Shown here: one piece after another, positions 1 to 6,222 of the stretch
Numbering within the stretch: the first letter of the stretch is position 1
Layout of the letters: every line of letters starts with the position of its first letter
Origin: Anaerobacillus sp.
GTDB lineage: Bacteria > Bacillota > Bacilli > Bacillales_H > Anaerobacillaceae
DNA: 6,823 nucleotides
Direction of reading: 5' to 3'
Assembly (NCBI GenBank): GCA_007120055.1
Contig: SKOL01000600.1
Coordinates: 1-6,823, forward strand
The notes under the pieces: generated by a model
Seen by the model: only the letters and a program-made list of their open reading frames with translations
Told to the model about the DNA's origin: nothing
Database searches by the model: none
Program-made: the position numbers and the translations under genes

Positions 1-820
1 GGCTTGATTTTAAGGCAGAAGTGTAATATTTCGTATCAATAATCAATTGTGTTTTCTTATTTAAGTTTTCAATAACGATGTCCGTTTTCATCTGTGGTAA
101 ATATTCTAAGCCAACATGAGAAAAATCAACGTCTAAGTTCCAATCGATTTTAGGTGAATAAGTTTTGTATATGTTTGATGGCAAATGCTTTTTATAGAAA
201 TTGAGGACGAATTTCTCGTATAAATGAGACATTTGTTCATTTCGTAAAAATTCTACAAACTTTATTTTGTTGTCTTTTTCATTTGATAGCAACCCTAAAT
301 AAATCAACTCACAAATATGCATGAGCATTTTGTAATGCATATTATTACGGCTGTATTTTAAATTAGAAAACATTTGCTTTGTCATCTTTTTCTCATGTAT
401 GTTCGCAAAATAGTAACGGATCGATATTAACTGTTTTTTAAATTCATGATTTAAGTACGGTGCCTTTATTAATACACTCATCGTTGACTTTAAAATTTGA
501 TTGAATGGAACATTATCGGAAAACTCATCAAAATGACAGATCAAACGCTTACGAATTAATGATTGCTGCCTAATGGAGTTAGCAACATCAATTTTTCCTT
601 TAATTAAAGATAGCTCCTCTTCATATTGAATGTATTCACGATGAAATCCCCTTTTAATAATTAGGTTAACTTCATTAATCATGATCTTTGCAAGTAAGTT
701 ATATATGTTGTCGAAAGATTCGACTCCTGTCAACCTGTCATTTCCACGAGGTAAGATATCCCATGCATAACAAAGCATATAATAAATGTTTTTAATTGGA
801 ATATGCGGTTTCTCTTGCAT
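1..820 (-). CDS. mcrC: McrC-family nuclease subunit of a modification-dependent restriction system (partial, C-terminus outside the window)
   Basis: McrC is the endonuclease partner of McrB: it joins the McrB GTPase ring, stimulates GTP hydrolysis and cuts DNA near modified bases. I translated this frame by hand and found 273 open codons from the ATG at 820 to the window edge. The N-terminus (residues 8-21, IPIKNIYYMLCYAW) is the hallmark start of the Firmicutes McrC family. A PD-(D/E)XK nuclease core lies at residues 244-266: MKTDIVI gives Asp247 and IIDTKYY gives Asp262 and Lys264, so the active site looks intact. Full-length McrC is usually about 340-450 residues, so the missing end is mostly downstream of the catalytic lysine. 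The start is supported by AGGTGAT (minus strand, 831-825), which overlaps the mcrB stop. Only 5 nt separate the two genes, so they are very likely translationally coupled. Whether the lost C-terminus is intact cannot be judged. Confidence 0.93.
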   Translation of the reverse strand, partial: MQEKPHIPIKNIYYMLCYAWDILPRGNDRLTGVESFDNIYNLLAKIMINEVNLIIKRGFHREYIQYEEELSLIKGKIDVANSIRQQSLIRKRLICHFDEFSDNVPFNQILKSTMSVLIKAPYLNHEFKKQLISIRYYFANIHEKKMTKQMFSNLKYSRNNMHYKMLMHICELIYLGLLSNEKDNKIKFVEFLRNEQMSHLYEKFVLNFYKKHLPSNIYKTYSPKIDWNLDVDFSHVGLEYLPQMKTDIVIENLNKKTQLIIDTKYYTSALKSS

Positions 821-825
821 TGTAA

Positions 826-2823
826 TCACCTAAGTAATTCTGCTTTATGTTCTTTTGCTGTTTCAGGGTCATCAAACCAATATTCTTCTAATAGTGGTGC
901 TATATCGTAGTAAATAATGTTTTCGTACCAATTATTGTTTGGGTTAACAAAATCACAAAAATAACTGTGGCCAATGCGAAAACCACTACCGAGATTTACA
1001 TCGTCTTCAATTTGTCTATTCAAATTAGAAAGTTTTTCGATAATTTTATTCACTAACTTTTCTTCAACATTGTTTTTTATTAAATATTGTTCAAAAGACG
1101 CTCTCCCGAACGCCGGTTCAAGTTCAAAAAATGAGAAACGCCTACGCAGTGCATAATCGATCATCGCTAAGCTTCGATCGGCTGTGTTCATCATCCCTAT
1201 AATATAAACATTCTCAGGAACAGAAAATTTCGCATCTTCATAAGTCAACAACATTTTTTCACCGCGCTTATCAGCTTCAATTAACATTAACAACTCACCA
1301 AAAATTTTGCTTAAGTTACCTCTATTAATTTCATCAATAATAAAAAAATGTGATTGGTCTAAGTTCTCTTCGGCCTGTTTGCAAAATTTATAAAAAGATC
1401 CATATTTTAATGAAAAACCTCTCTCGACGGGCCTATATCCCATAATGAAGTCTTCATATGAATAACTTTGATGGAATTGAACTAATTTTACTAACTTTTC
1501 ATTTTTCTCTCCGAGGATCGAATAAGCTAACCGTTTGGCTGCATAGGTTTTCCCTACTCCTGGAGCCCCTTGTAAAATAATATTTTTCTTTCTCTGTAGC
1601 AATTCCGTCAATGTTTCATACTCATCCTCACTCATAAAGACATCTTGTAGAAAGTCTGCTTTGGTATAAGTTTCCCAATCCTCATCAGCTTGAGTAGCAT
1701 GAGTTTGATTAACTAATTGATCCACTTTAAAACAAAAATCTTCATAAGGTGTTATGTCTGTTAAAGTTTTGCTCGCAAACTTTTCATCAGTCGTCCATTG
1801 ACCTGCTTTAAGCCATTGGACCTTTCTTACATGTTTATATTCATCTCGATTTTCATCATATCGATAATTAGAAATCACCTCTCCAACTCCTAATATCGTT
1901 TTAGTTCCAGTCTTTGCATACACTTTATCGCCAATTTGGATATCATGACAAAATTGCCATAAAGCATGACTATCATTTTTACGACTACCTTCAGATTTTT
2001 CAAGCTCATTCAGGCGGTTGGCCATGCTTTTCTTACTATCGTATTCTTTTAAATCACCCATATCGTCCCAACCAATAGCCATAATTCCTTCTTTTCTAAA
2101 TTCATCCCATTTATATCCATTTTCCCCTGGCGCAAATATCCATACTTTCATTTCTGTACCTTCACTCGTTCTCTCAGGTAATGGATCAAACCACAATTCT
2201 TTGATTCCATCAGAATAAAAAACGATTGAAAATAAGAGTCCCTCGTTCATTGGGTTTTTACACTTATAACCTAGATTTCTCATTCCTTCAAATAGTAATT
2301 TTTTATTTCCATGAAAAAATGTATTTAGTATCGACTCTTTATGAGCATCTTTTAGGGCGGTTAATTCTTGCATAGGATTTTGAAGGTACTCAAGTGCATT
2401 TTTTATAATGGGTGGTAGTTCTTCTAGTTCACGGTTTAATTTGTAGCTTAACAAGTATTGCACCCAAATATTTTGCCTAACACCCGCAAGTGCCATTGTT
2501 CTCTTGTCTTCATATTGATTAAGCACATGCTTCATCGCAGCGTTTTTATCAATATAACTAACTAGTTCACCGATCACCTTCCACATCTTTCCTTCTATTG
2601 AAGTTGGATCATACATTTCTAAAAGTTTTTTATAAGAAAACGGCTTTTCCTTTGCTTTTTCGATTAATGCATTTAACACTGACTCAGGTACTTCTAGACT
2701 AATATATTCTTTGTATTTATCGATTGCTTTTTGAAAGTAAAACTCATTACTTTCTCGTATCCGCCTTACCTTCGGGTTATCTAATCGTTTTTTTAATTCT
2801 TCTTCGTAGTTGATATTTTCCAT
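826..2823 (-). CDS. mcrB: McrB-family GTP-hydrolysing AAA+ motor with an N-terminal EVE (PUA-like) domain
   Basis: This is the 665-residue DNA-recognition and motor subunit of a McrBC restriction system. Family knowledge: McrB hexamers bind modified DNA through a variable N-terminal domain, hydrolyse GTP and activate McrC. Residues 1 to about 225 are a mostly helical, charged region I do not recognise. Residues 226 to about 370 look like an EVE domain: they begin with the typical VWIFAPGENG, followed by GIMAIGWD (246-253) and a GDKVYAKTGT strand (298-307). EVE domains belong to the PUA superfamily and bind modified bases. The AAA+ domain follows: Walker A GAPGVGKT (419-426), Walker B IIDEINRG (495-502) and the McrB signature MNTADRS (545-551), then the conserved GSGFRIGHSYF (612-622). 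The ATG is preceded by AAAGGTG with a 9-nt gap. It lies 24 nt after the small upstream gene and 5 nt before mcrC, consistent with one operon. All motor motifs are intact. The modification recognised (5mC, 5hmC or another) cannot be read from sequence. Confidence 0.95.
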   Translation of the reverse strand: MENINYEEELKKRLDNPKVRRIRESNEFYFQKAIDKYKEYISLEVPESVLNALIEKAKEKPFSYKKLLEMYDPTSIEGKMWKVIGELVSYIDKNAAMKHVLNQYEDKRTMALAGVRQNIWVQYLLSYKLNRELEELPPIIKNALEYLQNPMQELTALKDAHKESILNTFFHGNKKLLFEGMRNLGYKCKNPMNEGLLFSIVFYSDGIKELWFDPLPERTSEGTEMKVWIFAPGENGYKWDEFRKEGIMAIGWDDMGDLKEYDSKKSMANRLNELEKSEGSRKNDSHALWQFCHDIQIGDKVYAKTGTKTILGVGEVISNYRYDENRDEYKHVRKVQWLKAGQWTTDEKFASKTLTDITPYEDFCFKVDQLVNQTHATQADEDWETYTKADFLQDVFMSEDEYETLTELLQRKKNIILQGAPGVGKTYAAKRLAYSILGEKNEKLVKLVQFHQSYSYEDFIMGYRPVERGFSLKYGSFYKFCKQAEENLDQSHFFIIDEINRGNLSKIFGELLMLIEADKRGEKMLLTYEDAKFSVPENVYIIGMMNTADRSLAMIDYALRRRFSFFELEPAFGRASFEQYLIKNNVEEKLVNKIIEKLSNLNRQIEDDVNLGSGFRIGHSYFCDFVNPNNNWYENIIYYDIAPLLEEYWFDDPETAKEHKAELLR

Positions 2824-2847
2824 CTCTCGCTACACCTTTCAACGAAT

Positions 2848-3165
2848 TTATTTGTTAAATTGAAGTTCCTTTGAGCCGATCCATTTTGCGTAACCTTCTT
2901 CAACAAGAATTGGAGCAACGTAGGATGCAATCGCTCTCTTAGAAACATGCTCAATAAGCCATTCACCTAAGCTATCAGGGGGTGGGTTATTAAAAGATCG
3001 ACCAACTAATATCGTTTGTCCTTTGAAATGGTCGATTAACTGTTTACACTTTTTTTGATCGACAGTTTCTTTTCTTCCTGTTCCGAAATACAAAGTTATC
3101 CCTTCAGCAAGCGAACCTTCATATTTGTACGGTTTATTTTTTGGAATAGTTTGTAATTGCTTCAT
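2848..3165 (-). CDS. Hypothetical protein, first gene of the mcrBC operon; possible winged-helix C-terminus
   Basis: This is a 105-residue protein I cannot assign to a named family. It has no signal peptide or membrane segment and is basic. It reads as two halves. Residues 1-60 contain likely beta strands (GITLYFGTGRK at 23-33, QTILVGRSFNN at 50-60). Residues 65-105 show a helix (SLGEWLIEHVSKRAI), a second helix ending in a Gly turn (SYVAPILVEEGYAKWI) and a final strand (SKELQF), an order resembling a winged helix-turn-helix recognition helix plus wing. That structural reading is inference. The start is supported by AAAGGATG with a 9-nt gap before the ATG. The 24-nt distance to mcrB and the shared strand place it in the restriction operon. 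Possible roles are transcriptional regulator of the operon, accessory DNA-binding subunit, or small specificity/control protein. It is a genuine gene judging by ribosome binding site, spacing and protein-like composition, but its function is unknown. Confidence 0.8.
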   Translation of the reverse strand: MKQLQTIPKNKPYKYEGSLAEGITLYFGTGRKETVDQKKCKQLIDHFKGQTILVGRSFNNPPPDSLGEWLIEHVSKRAIASYVAPILVEEGYAKWIGSKELQFNK

Positions 3166-3188
3166 AAAAACGTCTCATCCTTTTACCT

Positions 3189-3226
3189 TGTAATTACATG
3201 CAAAACCATCATGACGGTAATCGTCA
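3189..3226. promoter_or_regulatory. Two short dyads just upstream of the restriction operon (possible operator or leader hairpin)
   Basis: TGTAATTACA (3189-3198) is a perfect 10-bp palindrome of the TGTA-N2-TACA kind, and TGACG-GTAAT-CGTCA (3212-3226) is a 5-bp stem with a 5-nt loop. They lie 24 and 47 nt upstream of the ATG of the 105-residue gene. Either could be a repressor operator or a leader structure. Short palindromes also arise by chance in A+T-rich DNA, so the functional reading is weak. Confidence 0.3.
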
Positions 3227-3240
3227 CCATCTACTATGTA

Positions 3241-3400
3241 AATGCCGATCGAATTCTCTCACTTCGCTGTAAAGCTACTGACCTCAATTACATCATGTCA
3301 AGCATCTTAGCAAAGACTTCGTGCTGCTTTGCGACGAGTAACCGCAGGAGCACTTCTAACGAATTTTAGAGACTCGCTCGAGATTTCGGCCGGACATTTT
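3241..3400. other. Unexplained higher-G+C block with small inverted repeats, upstream of the restriction operon
   Basis: By hand count 73 of 160 bases are G or C (46%), against 26% in 3401-3480, with a sharp edge at the T8 run (3397-3404). One hairpin can be drawn at 3321-3353: GTGCT pairs with AGCAC and, inside, TGCG pairs with CGCA around a 9-nt loop. CTCGAG and CGGCCG palindromes lie near the outer edge. No frame is convincingly coding throughout. It could be a dispersed intergenic repeat, a structured leader or small RNA for the restriction operon, or a decayed gene. I cannot decide between these. Confidence 0.4.
3272..3301 (-). promoter_or_regulatory. Weak candidate sigma-A promoter for the restriction operon
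   Basis: On the minus strand a perfect -35 hexamer TTGACA (3301-3296) is followed after 18 nt by TAGCTT (3277-3272), which matches TATAAT at only three positions. It points towards the 105-residue gene and would give a leader of about 100 nt. The -10 match is poor, so this is only the best candidate I can see. Confidence 0.3.
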
Positions 3401-3504
3401 TTTTGGAAAACTCACATGATGAATATTCTTTTATCACTTCATTTCTCTTTAGCATTGCCTAAAGTGTAAAAGATTAAAAACGTACTAAATAAGTTAATAA
3501 GTTA

Positions 3505-3517
3505 AGTGCCAGGCACT
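3505..3517. repeat. 13-bp palindrome AGTGCCAGGCACT
   Basis: This is a perfect palindrome around a single central A in otherwise A+T-rich DNA, lying 61 nt past the phnE stop. It looks like a small repeated intergenic motif. A variant with one compensatory base-pair change, GTGTCAGACAC, lies at 6692-6702 inside the terminator hairpin. With essentially no loop it is a poor terminator, so a protein-binding or REP-like (transposase-associated) element is more likely. That role is inference. Confidence 0.5.
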
Positions 3518-3577
3518 GACAAACTGTAATTTCTTTATCCGACCGTTAGGTTTCATAAATAGTTTTTTTGTTTAATA

Positions 3578-4399
3578 TTATGTTATTTTCTTTCTCAAAT
3601 ATGAACTTAACATATCGATGACAACGACCATAATTAGGATAATAAAAGTAACAGTCGCTAACCTTGTATATTCAAAACTACGCATATATAGCGTAATATA
3701 AAACCCAATTCCTCCCGCACCTACTAATCCAAGAATCGTTGCTTCTCTAAAGTTAAGTTCAAAACGATAGAAGGTATAGGCAATGAAGTGAGGTAAGACC
3801 TGAGGAATAATACCGTAACGGAGGGCATTTAATTTTGAAGCCCCTGTTGATAAAATCCCTTCGACAGGTTTTGGATCAATCGCTTCTATCGCTTCAGAAT
3901 AAAACTTCCCTAACATGCCAACAGAATAAATAATCGTTGCTAAAGTACCTGCTAGTGGTCCTAGACCTACAGCAACAACAAAAAAGAGTGCATATAAAAT
4001 TAGGGGGATACTTCGAATCACGTTCAATAGTGTTCGTACGCACACTCTAATTGCAGGGTGCACAATGTTTGATGCTGCTAAAAAGCCAAAGGGGATGGAG
4101 AGAATAGCACCACCTGTTGTCCCAATAATGGCAATTTGAAGGGTTTCAAGAGCTGCGCCCATGACCGTTTGTGTAACTTCCCAATTTGGCGGGAATGTAC
4201 GACTTAAAAAGTCGATAGTTCGTTCAAAGCTGATGCGGTCAGGGTTGACCTCTATCCCGCGTACTGACCAAAAATGAAGCAATAACACAACTCCAACTAT
4301 TAATACTAATTTTATAAAATAGCTAAGAGGTCGCTTAGGAGGGATATACGTTGTATTTTTATTCGTTTGATTTAGAGGCTTCTCCGTGTTCATACTCAT
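3578..4399 (-). CDS. phnE: PhnE-type ABC transporter permease (phosphonate/phosphite family)
   Basis: This is a 273-residue inner-membrane permease that forms the channel of the PhnDCE importer. About six hydrophobic segments are visible, at roughly residues 28-45, 85-109, 131-146, 148-163, 198-213 or 219-237, and 246-265. The cytoplasmic EAA loop, the docking site for PhnC, is recognisable at residues 169-200: it begins EAIEAIDPKPVEG and carries the conserved Gly186, with IIPQ at its end. The motif GLVGAGGIGF (224-233) is typical of PhnE and related permeases. Length is normal for the family (about 250-280). The start lies 41 nt inside phnC but is well supported: GGAGGTGAT (4413-4405) sits 5 nt before the ATG. 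A second ATG two codons later is less well spaced. Only one permease gene is present, so it presumably homodimerises. It is the last gene of the operon and no clear terminator follows. Confidence 0.93.
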   Translation of the reverse strand: MSMNTEKPLNQTNKNTTYIPPKRPLSYFIKLVLIVGVVLLLHFWSVRGIEVNPDRISFERTIDFLSRTFPPNWEVTQTVMGAALETLQIAIIGTTGGAILSIPFGFLAASNIVHPAIRVCVRTLLNVIRSIPLILYALFFVVAVGLGPLAGTLATIIYSVGMLGKFYSEAIEAIDPKPVEGILSTGASKLNALRYGIIPQVLPHFIAYTFYRFELNFREATILGLVGAGGIGFYITLYMRSFEYTRLATVTFIILIMVVVIDMLSSYLRKKIT

Positions 4400-5162
4400 T
4401 ATAAATCACCTCCAGCAAATCATCTGTTAGTTTCTCAGGCGCCCCGTCGAACACTAGATGCCCTTTTTGTAAAGCGATAATACGGGTTGCATACATTTTA
4501 GCCAATTCTATATCATGCAAATTCACCAAAACTGTTAACCCATTCTGTTTATTTAAATCTTTAAGCGTATTAAGAACAAACTTTGTTAATGATATATCTA
4601 AACTTGCTGCAGGTTCATCAGCTAATACAATTTGAGGTTGTTGAACAAGTGCACGAGCAATAGCAACACGCTGTCGTTCCCCTCCAGACAACTGATCAAC
4701 CCTGTAATGTATTCGTTCTTCTAATCCTAAATCCACTAATGTGCGATAAGCAAACGCTTTATCCTTTTTTGGAAAAAGACCAAGTAAACCGCGTATGTTT
4801 CCAATGTACCCCAGTCTACCGCACAGCACGTTTTCAAGAGCACTCATACGCTCAACAAGATTAAAACTTTGATAGATGGTTGCCACATTTCGTCGTAATT
4901 CATAGATCTTTTTCTTATTCGTATGCATCACATCAATATTATTAACAACTAACTTTCCAGAAGAAGGAAGAACGAAGCCCGTCAAACTTCGTAAAAACGT
5001 TGTCTTACCCGCACCACTTTCACCGATTATAGCGATAAACTCTCCCTCTTCTACCTTTAATGAAAAACCCTGAAGGGCCGGAGTAGTCTCCAACCCTTTT
5101 CTTTTTGGGTAAACTATTTCTACATGTTCAGCATCAATCATTTTCTTTTTAGATGTCATCAT
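4359..5162 (-). CDS. phnC: PhnC-type ABC transporter ATP-binding protein
   Basis: This is the 267-residue cytoplasmic ATPase that powers PhnE. All nucleotide-binding motifs are intact: Walker A GESGAGKT (47-54), Q-loop Gln98 in YQSFNLV, ABC signature LSGGERQ (158-164), Walker B IVLADEP (178-184) and the switch histidine His216 in NLHD. The insertion around residues 118-135 (IGNIRGLLGLFPKKD) and the segment NLVERMSALENVLCGRLG are characteristic of the PhnC subfamily, which separates it from generic polar amino-acid ATPases. The start is slightly uncertain. Two consecutive ATGs (5162 and 5159) follow AGGTGAT, which overlaps the phnD stop; the second gives the better spacing (about 7 nt against 4), so the protein may be 266 residues. 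The gene overlaps phnE by 41 nt, implying translational coupling and a defined subunit ratio. Confidence 0.94.
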   Translation of the reverse strand: MMTSKKKMIDAEHVEIVYPKRKGLETTPALQGFSLKVEEGEFIAIIGESGAGKTTFLRSLTGFVLPSSGKLVVNNIDVMHTNKKKIYELRRNVATIYQSFNLVERMSALENVLCGRLGYIGNIRGLLGLFPKKDKAFAYRTLVDLGLEERIHYRVDQLSGGERQRVAIARALVQQPQIVLADEPAASLDISLTKFVLNTLKDLNKQNGLTVLVNLHDIELAKMYATRIIALQKGHLVFDGAPEKLTDDLLEVIYNEYEHGEASKSNE

Positions 5163-5169
5163 AGATCAC

Positions 5170-6135
5170 CTATTCCCCTATTATTCCTGCTTTTTGCGCC
5201 TTATCGATAAGTGGAAGGTACAGTTCGACATCAGCAGGAACAACTTTCGTCCATCCATAGAGCCCCTGAAGAAGGTCATTGTATTCTGGTTCATTTAATT
5301 TTAAAAATGCCTCTGTAATCTTTTCAACTAGTTCATCAGGAAGATCACCACTAACGGCAATCGCATGTCTTGGCATTGGATCGGATTGAGCAACATAGGT
5401 GATTCTTTCACGCTCCTCCTCTGACAAAAACACACCTGGGCCGTTTTCAGACACCCCTGCTACATCAATCATTCCTTCAATTAAGGCTCTCAATGATAGT
5501 TCGGTCCCTCCTGCAAAATAAACTTCACTAAAGAAATTTTGGAGATCGTCTGCATCTTCAACTAAACTTTCACCGATCAGCTTTGCAACTGGCATTAAAT
5601 AACCTGAACCTGACAATGGATCATTGAAAGCGATCGTTTTTCCTTCAAGATCTTCTATCGCTTCAATTCCACTATCCTTAAGGACCCAGAATTTAGAATG
5701 ATAAAAACTTTGACCGTTTCTTTCTTCCTTTAGAACTAAATGAGCATTTGCCATTTTATTCGCAAAAGCTGCTTGTACGGGGGAAAGATTAGTCGCAATA
5801 TGAGCATGACCAGCACGCATCGCTTCAACAGTTGCCGTATAATCGGCATCGACTTGTGCTTTCACCGCAATACCTAATTCGTCTGACAAGTATGAAGCTA
5901 AACCATCCTTTTCCAATTCAAGGTTTATAGGGTCTGCTTCAGGTGTAAAGCTAATCACTAATTCTTTAATACCATAATCTACTTTACTTGTATTTTCTTT
6001 ATCATTTACTTCCTCCCCATCATTTGACTTAACAACTTCTGACGTTGTTTCAGTTCCACAAGCTAATAGAACCATTGATAATAAAAGAAGCAATATTATT
6101 AAAAACCTCTCCGCCTTTTCCTTAACAAAAAACAT
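5170..6135 (-). CDS. phnD: PhnD-type phosphonate/phosphite-binding lipoprotein
   Basis: This is the extracytoplasmic solute receptor of the PhnDCE importer, tethered to the outer face of the membrane. The chosen start gives 321 residues: K/R residues at 5-10, a hydrophobic core (11-22) and a lipobox LLAC with Cys26, so it is a lipid-anchored protein. A polar, acidic linker (about 27-55) precedes the type II periplasmic-binding fold (57-321). Family-typical segments are DYTATVEAMRAG (98-109), where the aromatic residue lines the ligand pocket in PhnD, DPLSGSGYLMP (172-182), whose Ser-rich loop is expected to bind the phosphoryl group, and IDVAGVS (223-229), with a candidate amine-binding acid. 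The frame stays open 33 nt further, to an ATG at 6168. I prefer 6135 because AAAGGAG lies 8 nt before it and it starts a normal signal peptide. The gene is first in the operon. The ligand (phosphonate, phosphite, other) cannot be fixed from sequence. Confidence 0.92.
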   Translation of the reverse strand: MFFVKEKAERFLIILLLLLSMVLLACGTETTSEVVKSNDGEEVNDKENTSKVDYGIKELVISFTPEADPINLELEKDGLASYLSDELGIAVKAQVDADYTATVEAMRAGHAHIATNLSPVQAAFANKMANAHLVLKEERNGQSFYHSKFWVLKDSGIEAIEDLEGKTIAFNDPLSGSGYLMPVAKLIGESLVEDADDLQNFFSEVYFAGGTELSLRALIEGMIDVAGVSENGPGVFLSEEERERITYVAQSDPMPRHAIAVSGDLPDELVEKITEAFLKLNEPEYNDLLQGLYGWTKVVPADVELYLPLIDKAQKAGIIGE

Positions 6136-6193
6136 TTTCCCATCTCCTTTTTTATTGTTTGTACACACAAAAGTTTCCTTAGTGCAACTTTTT

Positions 6194-6222
6194 ATGTTAC
6201 AGTCCTAAAAACAAGGTGTCAA
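6194..6222 (-). promoter_or_regulatory. Sigma-A-type promoter of the phnDCE operon
   Basis: On the minus strand TTGACA (6222-6217, perfect -35) and TAACAT (6199-6194, four of six matches to TATAAT) are separated by exactly 17 nt. An A+T-rich tract (about 6223-6256) upstream could act as an UP element. Transcription should start near 6187, giving a leader of about 50 nt before the phnD ATG at 6135. Hexamers TTGACA, TTTTTA and GTAACA recur every 11 bp here, which loosely resembles PhoP-box phasing, so phosphate control is possible but unproven. Confidence 0.7.

Larger units (their letters stand above)
3166..3577. other. 412-nt intergenic region between phnE and the restriction operon
   Basis: I see no convincing gene here. 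The half next to phnE (about 3401-3577) is very A+T-rich; hand counting 3401-3480 gives 21 G+C of 80. It holds a 6-bp hairpin (CTTTAG/CTAAAG, 3447-3464) and a 13-bp palindrome (3505-3517). The hairpin has no T-tract on the minus strand, so it is a poor terminator for the phn operon, and I find no better one. The half next to the 105-residue gene is the higher-G+C block described separately. The restriction operon promoter should lie in this region. Confidence 0.7.

Noticed and set aside
974..1156. Plus-strand ORF of 60 codons
   Set aside because: It lies entirely opposite the conserved AAA+ domain of mcrB and has no ribosome binding site or recognisable protein; it is an antisense shadow.
2018..2218. 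Plus-strand ORF of 66 codons
   Set aside because: It is antisense to the EVE-domain part of mcrB, low in complexity, and has no supporting signals.
3157..3369. Plus-strand ORF of 70 codons over the higher-G+C block
   Set aside because: It has no ribosome binding site, overlaps the start of the 105-residue gene, and has an atypical Ser/Cys/Thr-rich composition; openness seems incidental to the non-coding block.
3447..3464. CTTTAG/CTAAAG hairpin as terminator of the phn operon
   Set aside because: The stem is only 6 bp and no T-tract follows on the minus strand, so it is unlikely to terminate phnE transcription.
6136..6168. Eleven-codon N-terminal extension of phnD (ATG at 6168)
   Set aside because: The extension contains the ribosome binding site AAAGGAG for the ATG at 6135, and it would place a polar stretch before an otherwise normal lipoprotein signal peptide.
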